From: Chloroflexota bacterium
GTDB lineage: Bacteria; Chloroflexota; Anaerolineae; B4-G1; SLSP01
NCBI GenBank assembly: GCA_022707665.1
Contig: JAKJAE010000062.1
Coordinates: 1-11,748 of the forward strand
Direction of reading: 5' to 3'
Length of the DNA: 11,748 nucleotides
Shown here: positions 1 through 7,435 of the stretch, in pieces
Layout: each line of letters opens with the position of its first letter
Position numbering within the stretch: the first letter of the stretch is position 1
Program-made: the position numbers and the translations under genes
Notes under the pieces: generated by a model
Told to the model about the DNA's origin: nothing
Database searches by the model: none
The model's input: only the letters and a program-made list of their open reading frames with translations

Positions 1-203
1 CATTGCAGGTCACCGAGGTCGACCCCACGGGTGCCGGTGACATCTTTGCTGCCACCTTCTTCGATGCACTGGCCATGGGATCCCCCACGATGTCGGCGGC
101 GCGTTTCGCCGCTTGTTTGGCCTCGCGATCCGTGACGCGTCCCGGAATCACCGGTGTCCCGGGCGCAGAGGATGTCGAGGCGTGCACAGCCATGCTGGGG
201 TAG
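1..203 (+). CDS. PfkB/ribokinase-family sugar kinase, C-terminal fragment
   Basis: This is the 3' end of a gene that starts before the window; the reading frame is open from the first bases. The visible piece has the PfkB signature 2 core D-P-T-G-A-G-D (fragment residues 7-13). There the GAGD stretch forms the anion hole, and its Asp is the catalytic base that activates the substrate hydroxyl for phosphorylation by ATP. It is followed by the usual helix F-A-A-T-F-F and a small-residue-rich C-terminal helix. The family phosphorylates sugars and nucleosides (ribose, fructose, adenosine, 2-keto-3-deoxygluconate and others) in the cytosol. The substrate cannot be told from this fragment because the substrate-binding lid is outside the window. 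The gene ends with tandem stops TAG TAA at 201-206. The parA-like gene starts 17 nt downstream, so the two are probably co-transcribed. Family assignment is firm; substrate unknown. Confidence 0.88.
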   Translation, partial: LQVTEVDPTGAGDIFAATFFDALAMGSPTMSAARFAACLASRSVTRPGITGVPGAEDVEACTAMLG

Positions 204-220
204 TAACAAACGAGGTCGGT

Positions 221-1018
221 ATGCCCCTACGCTATGCGTTTGCCAACCAGAAAGGTGGTGTCGGGAAGACCACGACAGTGGTGAACCTGGCTGCGGCGAT
301 GGCGACGTGGGGCTTCCGGACACTGGTTGTGGACGCTGACCCTCAGTGCAATGCCAGTACGAGCCTGGGCGTCGATGCCCGCTCGTCAGATTCGCACGTT
401 TATGCTGTTATCGTTGCGGGTCTCCCCGCACGGAATGCAATTCGGGCGACCCGTTGGGAAGGACTCGACCTGTTGCCCAGCACGCCCGACCTGGCTGGTG
501 CGGCTGTTGAGCTGAATGCCGAGCCGCCCCAGGAACGCGTGACGCGGCTTGCCCGCGCTCTTGTCCAGATCGATGCCTATGACTATGTGTTGATTGACTC
601 CCCACCGAGTCTGGGGGTGCTTACCGTCAATGCCCTGGTCGCAGCGCAGGGTGTGGTCGTTCCCGTACAGTGCGAGTATCTCGCGTTGGAAGGGCTATCC
701 CAGTTGACTCACACGATTTCGCTGGTTCAGCGTGCTCTCAACCAGAACCTGGCCTTGCGTGGCGTGGTGATGACCATGTATGACCGGCGCACGACGCTGG
801 CAAACGAGGTCGTGGAGCAGGTTAGGCGTCACTTTCCCAAACGTGTCTTTGAGACCCTCATCCCGCGCAGCGTGCGTCTGAGTGAAGCTCCCAGCTATGG
901 CGAACCCGGCGTGATCTACGCCCCGCGGTCTCAGGGTGCTCTAGCCTATCTTGGCCTGGCGCGCGAGTTGCTCGTTGGAGACGGTCATACCGTCGCGTGG
1001 GAGCCTGAGGCTAGCTAG
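221..1018 (+). CDS. ParA/Soj-type chromosome partitioning ATPase
   Basis: A 265-aa protein of normal length for a chromosomal Soj/ParA. It has the deviant Walker A motif K-G-G-V-G-K-T-T (residues 11-18, with the signature lysine K11), Walker A' D-A-D-P-Q (38-42), Walker B V-L-I-D-S-P-P (123-129), and the C-terminal P-R-S-V-R-L-S-E-A-P-S region (215-225) typical of Soj. Members of this family bind non-specific DNA as ATP dimers, and a ParB-parS complex triggers hydrolysis to move origins. I chose ATG at 221 because homology begins right there and GAGG lies just upstream (212-215, spacing about 5). The open frame extends further upstream but would overlap the kinase gene. Unusually, no parB follows: the next gene is on the other strand. 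So it could be the chromosomal Soj with parB elsewhere, or an orphan ParA that positions another cargo. The ATPase call is firm; the cargo is unknown. Confidence 0.93.
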   Translation: MPLRYAFANQKGGVGKTTTVVNLAAAMATWGFRTLVVDADPQCNASTSLGVDARSSDSHVYAVIVAGLPARNAIRATRWEGLDLLPSTPDLAGAAVELNAEPPQERVTRLARALVQIDAYDYVLIDSPPSLGVLTVNALVAAQGVVVPVQCEYLALEGLSQLTHTISLVQRALNQNLALRGVVMTMYDRRTTLANEVVEQVRRHFPKRVFETLIPRSVRLSEAPSYGEPGVIYAPRSQGALAYLGLARELLVGDGHTVAWEPEAS

Positions 1019-1030
1019 AGGACAGGTCTG

Positions 1031-1051
1031 CGCGGCTGCGCGCTCGCCGCG
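1031..1051. terminator. GC-rich hairpin between convergent genes
   Basis: A perfect 6-bp inverted repeat (CGCGGC at 1031-1036, GCCGCG at 1046-1051) with a 9-nt loop sits in the 62-nt gap between the convergent ends of the parA-like gene and the NACHT-HEAT gene. The position suggests a shared transcription end for both strands. Neither strand has a run of T after the stem, so it is not a classical intrinsic terminator. In DNA this GC-rich a 6-bp stem can occur by chance. Confidence 0.35.
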
Positions 1052-1080
1052 ATAGGGCCGCCGAGGTGCGCACTGGTGGG

Positions 1081-3504
1081 CTATTGCGCCGAGAAGACCT
1101 GATGACGCCGGCGGATCTGGCGTACCGCCCACGTTGCCGTCTGAGCCACCAGCGGGTCCAGATTCCCCATCAGCGACTCGAGGACTGTTGCCTCTGACTC
1201 CCGCCCAATCTGCGCCAATGTCAACGCACTGAGCACCTTGGCATCGGCATTGCCTTCCTGAGCTGCGCGGCGCAACATCACCATCGCCGCTTCTCCAATG
1301 CCAAGACCCTCTCCCTGACGGGCAGCCCAGCCGATCAACCAGTCGAGTTGCTCTGGCTGGGGCGGAGGAGTGACGGTCGTGACCAGACCCTCCGACTCGT
1401 CGCGAGCTTGTAGGGCCAATTCCGCGGCGGAGCGTACTACCCACTCCGTGTCTTCGCGAGCAAGCTCCAGCAGGAGTTCATGGGCCCAATCCTCATCGAC
1501 TTTGCCCAGTCCGAAAGCTGCCGCCCTCCGCACCATCAGATCGGGATGATGCGCCGCCTGTTGCAGTGCCTCGCCGCCCCTGACATCAGAAGCGAGGATA
1601 TCGGCGATACTGGCCATGAGGGGCTCATCAACGTCAGGAAGGACCTTTGCCAACACGTTCACTGCTTCGTCCGAACCCAGGTCAAGGAGCGCTCGTGCGG
1701 CACTGTCACGGATCTTTGCTGGCGTCTTGTCGTCTCGGAGGACAGAGGCGAGAACGATCCGGTCTCCACTGGACTTGCACCAGCCAAGGCCGCGAATGGC
1801 CGCTCCGCGGATGTCGGGGGAGGTGTTGCGCAGCATCTGGACGAAGAAGGCCCGTGCACTCTCTCCCGCAGATTGGACGATGGCCCGCCCGATGTCGAGG
1901 CGCATCGCTGGACTGATACCCTCTAGCACGAAACTGCGCGCCAGTATCTTGATGAGCGTCCGATGGGAGGGGGCTTGAGGGTCGGCGATCGCAGCCCATC
2001 GAGCGATACGCACCAGGCAGGTCTGGTCACCTTCCATCTCAGAGCGCCTGACATAGGACTCGGCTATCGACCCAATGTCAGCGAGTCCAGCGTAGAGCTC
2101 AGTGAGGACGCTCCAGCTCGGGTTATCGAGGTTCGCCTCGATCGTAGCGGCCCCAGTTTCCTCGCGGGCGAGATGGCATGCCACGAAGTAATCGCCGAGG
2201 ATCGGGTGCGCCAACTGCCAGAAGCGACCATCGTGGCGCACCAGCCCACAGCCTGTGAGGATCTTGCGGACTGCGTCCTCCAACCGTCGGCTGCGCTCCG
2301 GTTGGTCCTGCAACTGCACCTCGAGCAGGTCGCGGATGTCCTTACCGGTCGCCGCTGGCTGTTCGCCGAGTCGCTCCCGAACTGCCAAAGCCACAAGAGT
2401 CTCGAGTGCGATCTGTTGAGCGGGCTCCGTGACTTGCTCCGCCGCTTTGCCCAGGTCAATGGCCGAGATCGTGTGCGCGATGTAGCTGTCGATGACCTCC
2501 ACAGGGCGATCCGGCAGCTCGTGCGTCTGTAGATGGGTGAGGACGCGCAGGTGGAGCTCCCACAGAGGGGCTCCCAGCGCGGCCGCCTTGGAGAAGCTGG
2601 TCAGTGCTTCCTCGTCCGGCGGCTCGTTCTCACGCCCGATCTCAGTCTGCCAGGCTGTGTAGAGTGCAGGCTGCCACTGTTGTCCCATCTGGCGCACGAT
2701 CCGTACCGGCACGAATCCTTCTGCTACGAGGTCGCTGTACCCTTCCTCAGCGCTGGCAACGATCCAGATAGCATCACCGAACTCCTCAGCGGCCTCTGAG
2801 ATCCAACGCGCTACCTGGCTCCGCCGTTCCTGGGACAGCAGCTCCCAGTTGTCAAGAAGAAGCAGACAACGTTCGCGGCGCAGGCGCTGCAGCAGCCACT
2901 GGGGAAGTACCTCGGGAAGATGCGCGGTTGCCATCGCCACGATACGTTCCGCGGCACTCGGAACCCTTTTCTGTGACGGTTCTGGTTGCGACAGGTCGAT
3001 CCAAACCGGCAGACGTTCTGCTGTATCTTGTCTGCCCTCTTCGCGGTCCCTAAGTGACTGGAAAACGAACATAGCCATCGCTGTGGTGCGTCCCGTGCCC
3101 TGCTCGCCGGTGAGGATGAGGCGCGAATGGCCGGAGAGCAACGCGGCGTAGGGAACGATGGTAGTGCGTGGCGCAGTCGCTGCTTCTGTGACCGATACCG
3201 GGAGTGGCGCAGGGGCTTCGAGGATGGGAGGGACGAAGACCGACTTGAGGTCATCTGGCTCTGGCAGCAGTTGCGGTTTGAGTCGCTGCCAGAGCGCCCG
3301 CACGTATTTCTCCTGCTGGCTGGCACGCGAACGGCGGCGCCATTGTGCCACGGGCTCCCAGACCCTGCGGATAGCCTCTCCGATGGCCCGGCGCTGACGA
3401 TAGAGAACCGCTGCGAGAATCCAGGCTATGAGCGCACCGACGATCGCCGAGCGAATGTCGAAGTGCCAACTGCCGTGAGCCTGGAGCGCGATCTCGGGGA
3501 CCAA
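1081..3504 (-). CDS. Membrane-anchored NACHT-type NTPase with C-terminal HEAT repeats
   Basis: 807 aa. A membrane helix near the N terminus (about 18-35) is followed by a basic stretch, which points to a single-pass anchor with the bulk cytosolic. The NTPase module has a P-loop G-E-Q-G-T-G-R-T-T (133-141) and Walker B L-L-L-L-D-N-W-E (214-221). A winged-helix-like region then ends in L-A-H-P-I-L-G-D-Y-F-V-A (431-442), matching the conserved H-x-x-F-x-E-Y-x-A pattern of NACHT STAND proteins. Residues from about 530 to 800 are alpha-helical HEAT/PBS-lyase-like repeats (for example I-R-G-A-A-I-R-G-L-G and V-R-R-A-A-A-F-G-L-G), a protein-binding scaffold. The normal P-loop lysine is Arg139, so ATP hydrolysis may be weak or absent. 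The start is TTG at 3504, 8 nt after the response regulator stop. AGGAAGGA (3516-3523) overlaps that gene's end, suggesting translational coupling. Related proteins act as signalling switches or in phage defence; this one's role is unknown. Confidence 0.85.
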   Translation of the reverse strand: MVPEIALQAHGSWHFDIRSAIVGALIAWILAAVLYRQRRAIGEAIRRVWEPVAQWRRRSRASQQEKYVRALWQRLKPQLLPEPDDLKSVFVPPILEAPAPLPVSVTEAATAPRTTIVPYAALLSGHSRLILTGEQGTGRTTAMAMFVFQSLRDREEGRQDTAERLPVWIDLSQPEPSQKRVPSAAERIVAMATAHLPEVLPQWLLQRLRRERCLLLLDNWELLSQERRSQVARWISEAAEEFGDAIWIVASAEEGYSDLVAEGFVPVRIVRQMGQQWQPALYTAWQTEIGRENEPPDEEALTSFSKAAALGAPLWELHLRVLTHLQTHELPDRPVEVIDSYIAHTISAIDLGKAAEQVTEPAQQIALETLVALAVRERLGEQPAATGKDIRDLLEVQLQDQPERSRRLEDAVRKILTGCGLVRHDGRFWQLAHPILGDYFVACHLAREETGAATIEANLDNPSWSVLTELYAGLADIGSIAESYVRRSEMEGDQTCLVRIARWAAIADPQAPSHRTLIKILARSFVLEGISPAMRLDIGRAIVQSAGESARAFFVQMLRNTSPDIRGAAIRGLGWCKSSGDRIVLASVLRDDKTPAKIRDSAARALLDLGSDEAVNVLAKVLPDVDEPLMASIADILASDVRGGEALQQAAHHPDLMVRRAAAFGLGKVDEDWAHELLLELAREDTEWVVRSAAELALQARDESEGLVTTVTPPPQPEQLDWLIGWAARQGEGLGIGEAAMVMLRRAAQEGNADAKVLSALTLAQIGRESEATVLESLMGNLDPLVAQTATWAVRQIRRRHQVFSAQ

Positions 3505-3512
3505 TGCCGGTG

Positions 3513-4208
3513 TTATCCTTCCTGAGGTTCCACCACCAGACGGTATCCCTGGCCCCGTTCGCTGACGATACGTTCAGGGTCTCTGGGGTCGCGCTCGATC
3601 TTCTGGCGAAGATACCAGATGTAGAGCTTGAGGTAGTCCCGCCGGTTGGAGTACTCAGGTCCCCACACCCTGCGGAGCAGCGTGTCGTGGGTCACTGTTC
3701 GCCCTGCGTCCTGTACCAGCGCGGAAAGGAGCTGGAACTCAGTCGGTGTCAGGCCTACCTCGCGGTCGTCGATCTTCACTTCGTGGGTATCCAGGTTGAC
3801 GTGCAAGTTGCCCGTGACGAAGACCGTCTGCTCCCCGCGCGCGCGCCTGGCACGAGACAGCGCCGCTTTGACACGTGTTACCAACTCCTTGTATCCGAAT
3901 GGCTTCACGATGTAGTCGTCAGCACCCAGTCCAAGGCCGTAGGTGATATTATGCTCATCGCCCAAAGCCGTCAGGAACAACACGGGGGCATCCGTGATGC
4001 GTCGTAGGGCTTCGTAGACGTGCCAACCATCCATGTCTGGCATGAGGATGTCGAGCAGCACCAAGTTGGGTGGACTCTGGCGTGCCAGTCTGAGACCGAC
4101 CTCGCCACTGTTGGCGGTCTGCACAGTGTAGCCGGCGCGCTCGAGCAGAAGTTGCACTAACTGGGCCAGGGCTTCGTCGTCTTCGACCAGCAGGATCGTT
4201 TCGCTCAT
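3513..4208 (-). CDS. OmpR/PhoB-family response regulator (KdpE-like)
   Basis: 231 aa, full length. The receiver domain (1-118) has the acidic pocket E9-D10-D11, phospho-acceptor D53 (L-L-D-I-L-M-P), switch Thr80, and Lys102 in the V-K-P-F motif. The winged-helix DNA-binding domain (about 128-226) includes L-T-P-T-E-F-Q-L-L (153-161) and ends in G-Q-G-Y-R-L. The arrangement around 190-206 (R-D-Y-L-K-L-Y-I-W-Y-L-R-Q-K-I) resembles KdpE more than PhoB, but no kdp genes are present, so no symbol is given. Start ATG at 4208 has a strong GAGGAG 6 nt upstream. No histidine kinase gene is in the window, so the phosphodonor is unknown. The NACHT-HEAT gene follows 8 nt later in the same transcript, which suggests that the two act together or share control. 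All phosphorylation residues are intact, so it should be a functional phospho-switch. Confidence 0.95.
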   Translation of the reverse strand: MSETILLVEDDEALAQLVQLLLERAGYTVQTANSGEVGLRLARQSPPNLVLLDILMPDMDGWHVYEALRRITDAPVLFLTALGDEHNITYGLGLGADDYIVKPFGYKELVTRVKAALSRARRARGEQTVFVTGNLHVNLDTHEVKIDDREVGLTPTEFQLLSALVQDAGRTVTHDTLLRRVWGPEYSNRRDYLKLYIWYLRQKIERDPRDPERIVSERGQGYRLVVEPQEG

Positions 4209-4322
4209 CTTGTGCTCCTCGCGTGAGTACTAGGATGCGGTGTGCACGTCTTGGCCGGGCGCTTGGTTAGGGCGCACTGCGGCTCGCTGACGGACGTGAA
4301 ACCCCGCCACCGATGTATTACT

Positions 4323-4350
4323 ATAATAGGTTAAAATGGGCATTTGTCAA
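4323..4350 (-). promoter_or_regulatory. Sigma-70-type promoter for the response regulator/NACHT unit
   Basis: Reading the minus strand, TTGACA (4350-4345) is followed by a 16-bp spacer and TATTAT (4328-4323). This is a perfect -35 and a 5/6 -10 box. It lies in a locally AT-rich patch that stands out from the GC-rich surroundings. It would give a leader of roughly 108 nt before the ATG at 4208. A 9-bp inverted repeat (CTCGCTGAC at 4283-4291, its complement at 4409-4417) brackets the promoter. It could be an operator, but such a repeat may arise by chance. Confidence 0.75.
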
Positions 4351-4420
4351 ACCAAAACATCACTGAGAGTTAGAAATCAATCTATGCCGCCCACGTGCAG
4401 TCTGCGCTGTCAGCGAGTCT

Positions 4421-7078
4421 CTAACGTGTTGTGAGATTCTGCATCAAGTCGACACCGATCGAGAGCGCCAGGTTCGGATCACTGACCTCGTCGAGGAATA
4501 CGACCACGGCATAGCGAGGCACGCTGGCCGAGTTGAGACCGACGAACCACGCCTGTACACGGTCGTGTCCCGCCAGCGATGTGCCAAGATGGCCCACCGT
4601 TCCGGGGTAAGAACTCAGGAGTCGCCTCGTCTGGTCCGCGACCTCAGCATCGATGACCTGCTCGGCATGGGGCTCCGCGGGCTTGGCGCAGCCATCGAAC
4701 GGCATTTCGAGCAACTGTAGATCCGGGCGCGTGCCGTCGTTGCCCAGGGTCGCCATCGCCTGTACCATCTGCAGGGGCGTGACCAGGAGTTTTCCCTGGC
4801 CCAGGCCATCTTCCCAGGCGTCAAGCCGCTCTAGATCCAGGTCGACCGCCACCGTAGGGAGGCATAGACCGGGCGCGTCCAATAATCCCCAGCGCGTCAT
4901 TTCCTCGGTGAAGGTCAGATCGCCCAGATGCTGTGCCACCTCGGCAAAAGGTGCCGGGCATCCCGCTGCCAGTAGGGCCTGCCAGCCGTTGTCGGTAGGC
5001 ACTGTGCGGCACCCCACGGCGTTTCCGTTGATGGCAACGGTTCTGGAGATCGCGCCCATCGGCGCCCACGATGGATCGCGCTGAAGGGCCGAGGCCAATA
5101 TGAACGGTTGGAGGCTTGTGCCCGGTTGCGCGAGCCCCTGGGTTGCCCGGTTGAGAAACGGTGAGCTTGCTGCTGCGCTCAGGGCCGGCCAGTCTTCTGT
5201 GACTGTTGCAGACGTATAGACCGGACTTGAGGCCAGGGCGAGGATTTCGCCTGTGCGTGTGTCGACGACAACCACGGACCCAGCATACGCCGCCAGGCTT
5301 GCCTGAGCTCGGGTCTGTAGCTGTGAATCCAACGTGAGGCGGACATCGCGGCCCACCGGATCGATGTGAAGCAGTCTTTGCCGCGCGCTAGCCCAAGGTG
5401 TGAGCCCAACTTCTCCGCGGAGCCGTGCATCGCACGCACTCTCGATCCCGTCAGTTCCATAGGCGAGCGTGGCATACCCCACGACCGGAGCTGCTGCTGC
5501 GACGGGGTACGTGCGGGTCACAAAGCCCTGTGCATCGATCTCGATCGTAGCGAGGACCTCGGCATTGCGGTCGAGAATGCGTCCTCTGCGAATCCGGGAC
5601 TCCGCGACGACAGAGCGCGGGTTGCTTGGATATCCCTGCAGGGCTTCGGCACGCACCAGTGACCAGTAACCCGTGATGAGCGCCACACTGCTGAGGAGCG
5701 CGATAAGGATCTGACCGAGTCGGGCCGCGGTTGCTTTGACCGGTCGATTGGCGTCGGGCGCCAACGACAGGCTGATGGCCGCGGGGTGAGGCGCTGAAAG
5801 GTTGAGGAGCAACCCGGCGGCGCACAACATGGTCACGAGTGATGATCCCCCCAGACTCATGAAGGGTAGGGTTACGCCCGTGATAGGAATGAGCTCGGCA
5901 TTGCCCCCGGCTATGACGAATGTCTGGATGCCTATCCAGGCCGCGATACCTCCTGCAGCCAGCGAACCGAAGGCCGACTCGGACCGTTGCGCTATCCGGA
6001 TGGCCCGGGCCACCAGGGCCGCGATCAGTAACAGCAAGCCGAGGGTGCCCACCAAGCCGAATTCCTCAGCAATGGCGGCATAGACAAAGTCCGTGTGCAC
6101 GGCCGGAATCAGCGTCGGTGCACCCTGGCCGAGTCCCTGGCCAAACAGGCCGCCTGCCCCGATGGCGAACAGCGACTGCAGGATCTGGAAGGCCCGATCT
6201 GCCTGCTCTGGCGCCCAGGGGTTCAGCCAAATGCTGAAGCGGAGGGCGACGCGATCTGACAGGACGTAGCCAGCCAGGGCGACGGGCACGAAGAGGACGA
6301 GGCCGAGCAACACGTACCGCCCGTTCCCCCAGGCCAGGTAGATCATGGCGACGAAGGTGAGGTAGAAAAGCATCGCCGCCCCAAGGTCCTGCTGCCAGCC
6401 CAGGAGCAGGAGCGCCAGCCCGACCATGGCGACCATCGGCCCCAGCACAATGAGCCACATCGGCTCGCCGGCTGCCTTGACTGCCGGGAGGTCGCGCCGG
6501 TCGGCAAGGTATGCGGAAAGGTAGATGATGAGGAGCAACTTGAGCGGCTCCGAGGGCTGGATGTAGAGACCAAAGGCTCCAAGCCAGAGCTCCTGGCCAT
6601 ATCCTGAGGGGTTGACGCCAAGGACAAGCGTTGCCCCCAGGAGCAGAATGCCGGCTGTGAGAAGCGAGTAGCGGTAGCGTCGCAGGCTTCGAGTCAGCGG
6701 GGCTGTCAGTGCGGTAGCGACCAGCACAGCACAACCGATCAGGAGCCAGAGCACCTGGCGGTACAGGAGCGCCGGGGCGACCCGGGCCTGGACGAGAAGC
6801 CCCCAGCCTGTCAGCATCGCCACGAGCGACACGATGATCGGATCGTACCGTGGAAGTTTGCGTCGAAGGAGAAAGTGCACACCTCCCCAAGCCCCAAACC
6901 ACCCACCTCCCACAGCAAGCAGGTGGCGAGGTGTGAGCGTGAGGGGATACGGCGCCAGGTGCAGCATAGCGATGCCGACTAGCATGAAGAGTGCTGCGAA
7001 AGCAAGGAGCAGCGAACTGGCTAATTGCTCCGAGATCCTGATCTCGATGCGGTTGCGCACCAGCGGGCGAGTTCCCAT
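4421..7078 (-). CDS. SEDS (FtsW/RodA-type) glycosyltransferase fused to a catalytically degenerate class B PBP domain
   Basis: 885 aa, two modules. Residues 20-430 are a polytopic SEDS peptidoglycan glycosyltransferase with Q-P-S-E-P-L-K-L (174-181), G-Q-G-L-G-Q-G (313-319), P-A-V-H-T-D-F (325-331, including Asp330, in the loop that carries the essential Asp of RodA/FtsW) and L-P-F-M-S-L-G-G-S-S-L (404-414). A further helix (about 453-475) leads to a periplasmic class B PBP region: R-G-R-I-L-D-R-N (498-505), L-T-L-D-S-Q-L-Q (581-588), V-V-V-D-T-R-T-G-E-I-L-A-L-A (603-616) and G-Q-G-K-L-L-V-T-P-L-Q-M (760-771). Where SxxK is expected after P-G there is T-S-L-Q (654-657); the SxN site reads G-C-P (706-708); KTG reads H-L-G (830-832). 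Only two lysines remain after residue 450 (763 and 799), neither in an SxxK. The SEDS half looks active and the transpeptidase half dead. ATG 7078 has only a weak ribosome site; the gene follows its upstream partner by 13 nt. Confidence 0.92.
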   Translation of the reverse strand: MGTRPLVRNRIEIRISEQLASSLLLAFAALFMLVGIAMLHLAPYPLTLTPRHLLAVGGGWFGAWGGVHFLLRRKLPRYDPIIVSLVAMLTGWGLLVQARVAPALLYRQVLWLLIGCAVLVATALTAPLTRSLRRYRYSLLTAGILLLGATLVLGVNPSGYGQELWLGAFGLYIQPSEPLKLLLIIYLSAYLADRRDLPAVKAAGEPMWLIVLGPMVAMVGLALLLLGWQQDLGAAMLFYLTFVAMIYLAWGNGRYVLLGLVLFVPVALAGYVLSDRVALRFSIWLNPWAPEQADRAFQILQSLFAIGAGGLFGQGLGQGAPTLIPAVHTDFVYAAIAEEFGLVGTLGLLLLIAALVARAIRIAQRSESAFGSLAAGGIAAWIGIQTFVIAGGNAELIPITGVTLPFMSLGGSSLVTMLCAAGLLLNLSAPHPAAISLSLAPDANRPVKATAARLGQILIALLSSVALITGYWSLVRAEALQGYPSNPRSVVAESRIRRGRILDRNAEVLATIEIDAQGFVTRTYPVAAAAPVVGYATLAYGTDGIESACDARLRGEVGLTPWASARQRLLHIDPVGRDVRLTLDSQLQTRAQASLAAYAGSVVVVDTRTGEILALASSPVYTSATVTEDWPALSAAASSPFLNRATQGLAQPGTSLQPFILASALQRDPSWAPMGAISRTVAINGNAVGCRTVPTDNGWQALLAAGCPAPFAEVAQHLGDLTFTEEMTRWGLLDAPGLCLPTVAVDLDLERLDAWEDGLGQGKLLVTPLQMVQAMATLGNDGTRPDLQLLEMPFDGCAKPAEPHAEQVIDAEVADQTRRLLSSYPGTVGHLGTSLAGHDRVQAWFVGLNSASVPRYAVVVFLDEVSDPNLALSIGVDLMQNLTTR

Positions 7079-7091
7079 ACGGCCGGCCTAT

Positions 7092-7430
7092 CTACTCACC
7101 AACTACAAACGTTATGGGTTCGTGGCACAGGCCACAGCCGATCATGGGGTCAGGGACGCTGGCGCCGCTGCGTGTGCACGTGGCCGAGATAGCCATGTAG
7201 GGCGATAGCCAGAAACGCCATCGCGGTCTGATGATGGCTCCGTAGAGGATCATTGTCTCACACCGGTTGGCCCGGGTGATGTCGGGGACCGGACAGTGCT
7301 GGCAGAGGCGTGATGTCCAGTGCTGCTGATCCCGAGACCCATCCAGGAGATGGCAGACCTCCCGCAGATGTGGTTTGCGGTGCGCATCGGCGTAATAGTA
7401 GGGACAGGACTGACCGTAAGGTGTCTGCAT
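7092..7430 (-). CDS. Small eight-cysteine cytosolic protein, conserved-looking, unknown function
   Basis: 112 aa with no signal peptide or membrane helix. Eight cysteines at 9, 26, 43, 46, 57, 85, 99 and 102 make up 7% of the protein. They include two CxxC pairs (C-Q-H-C 43-46 and C-G-L-C 99-102), a pattern suited to zinc or iron-sulfur binding. The start motif P-Y-G-Q-S-C-P-Y-Y-Y and the block C-P-V-P-D-I-T-R-A-N (46-55) resemble a conserved hypothetical I recall from Chloroflexota; I cannot confirm this by search. Start ATG 7430 lies 5 nt after the stop of the 173-aa gene, and GAGG (spacing about 3) overlaps the junction. Its stop is 13 nt before the SEDS-PBP gene. It is therefore the middle gene of a tight operon and may serve envelope synthesis or metal/redox sensing. 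Function unknown. Confidence 0.8.
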   Translation of the reverse strand: MQTPYGQSCPYYYADAHRKPHLREVCHLLDGSRDQQHWTSRLCQHCPVPDITRANRCETMILYGAIIRPRWRFWLSPYMAISATCTRSGASVPDPMIGCGLCHEPITFVVGE

Positions 7431-7435
7431 AGGCC

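Noticed and set aside
1480..2532. Plus-strand open frames of 148 and 189 codons opposite the NACHT-HEAT gene
   Set aside because: They are antisense to continuous HEAT-repeat and NACHT coding, have no good ribosome site and show no family resemblance.
4283..4417. 9-bp inverted repeat CTCGCTGAC bracketing the response regulator promoter as an operator
   Set aside because: The arms are 117 nt apart. A repeat of this length has a several-percent chance of occurring in a gap of this size, so it is noted only under the promoter.
7119..7136. C-G-L-C-H in the eight-cysteine protein as a c-type heme site (CxxCH)
   Set aside because: The protein has no signal peptide, so heme attachment outside the membrane is unlikely. 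The motif fits a metal-binding CxxC pair among other cysteines.
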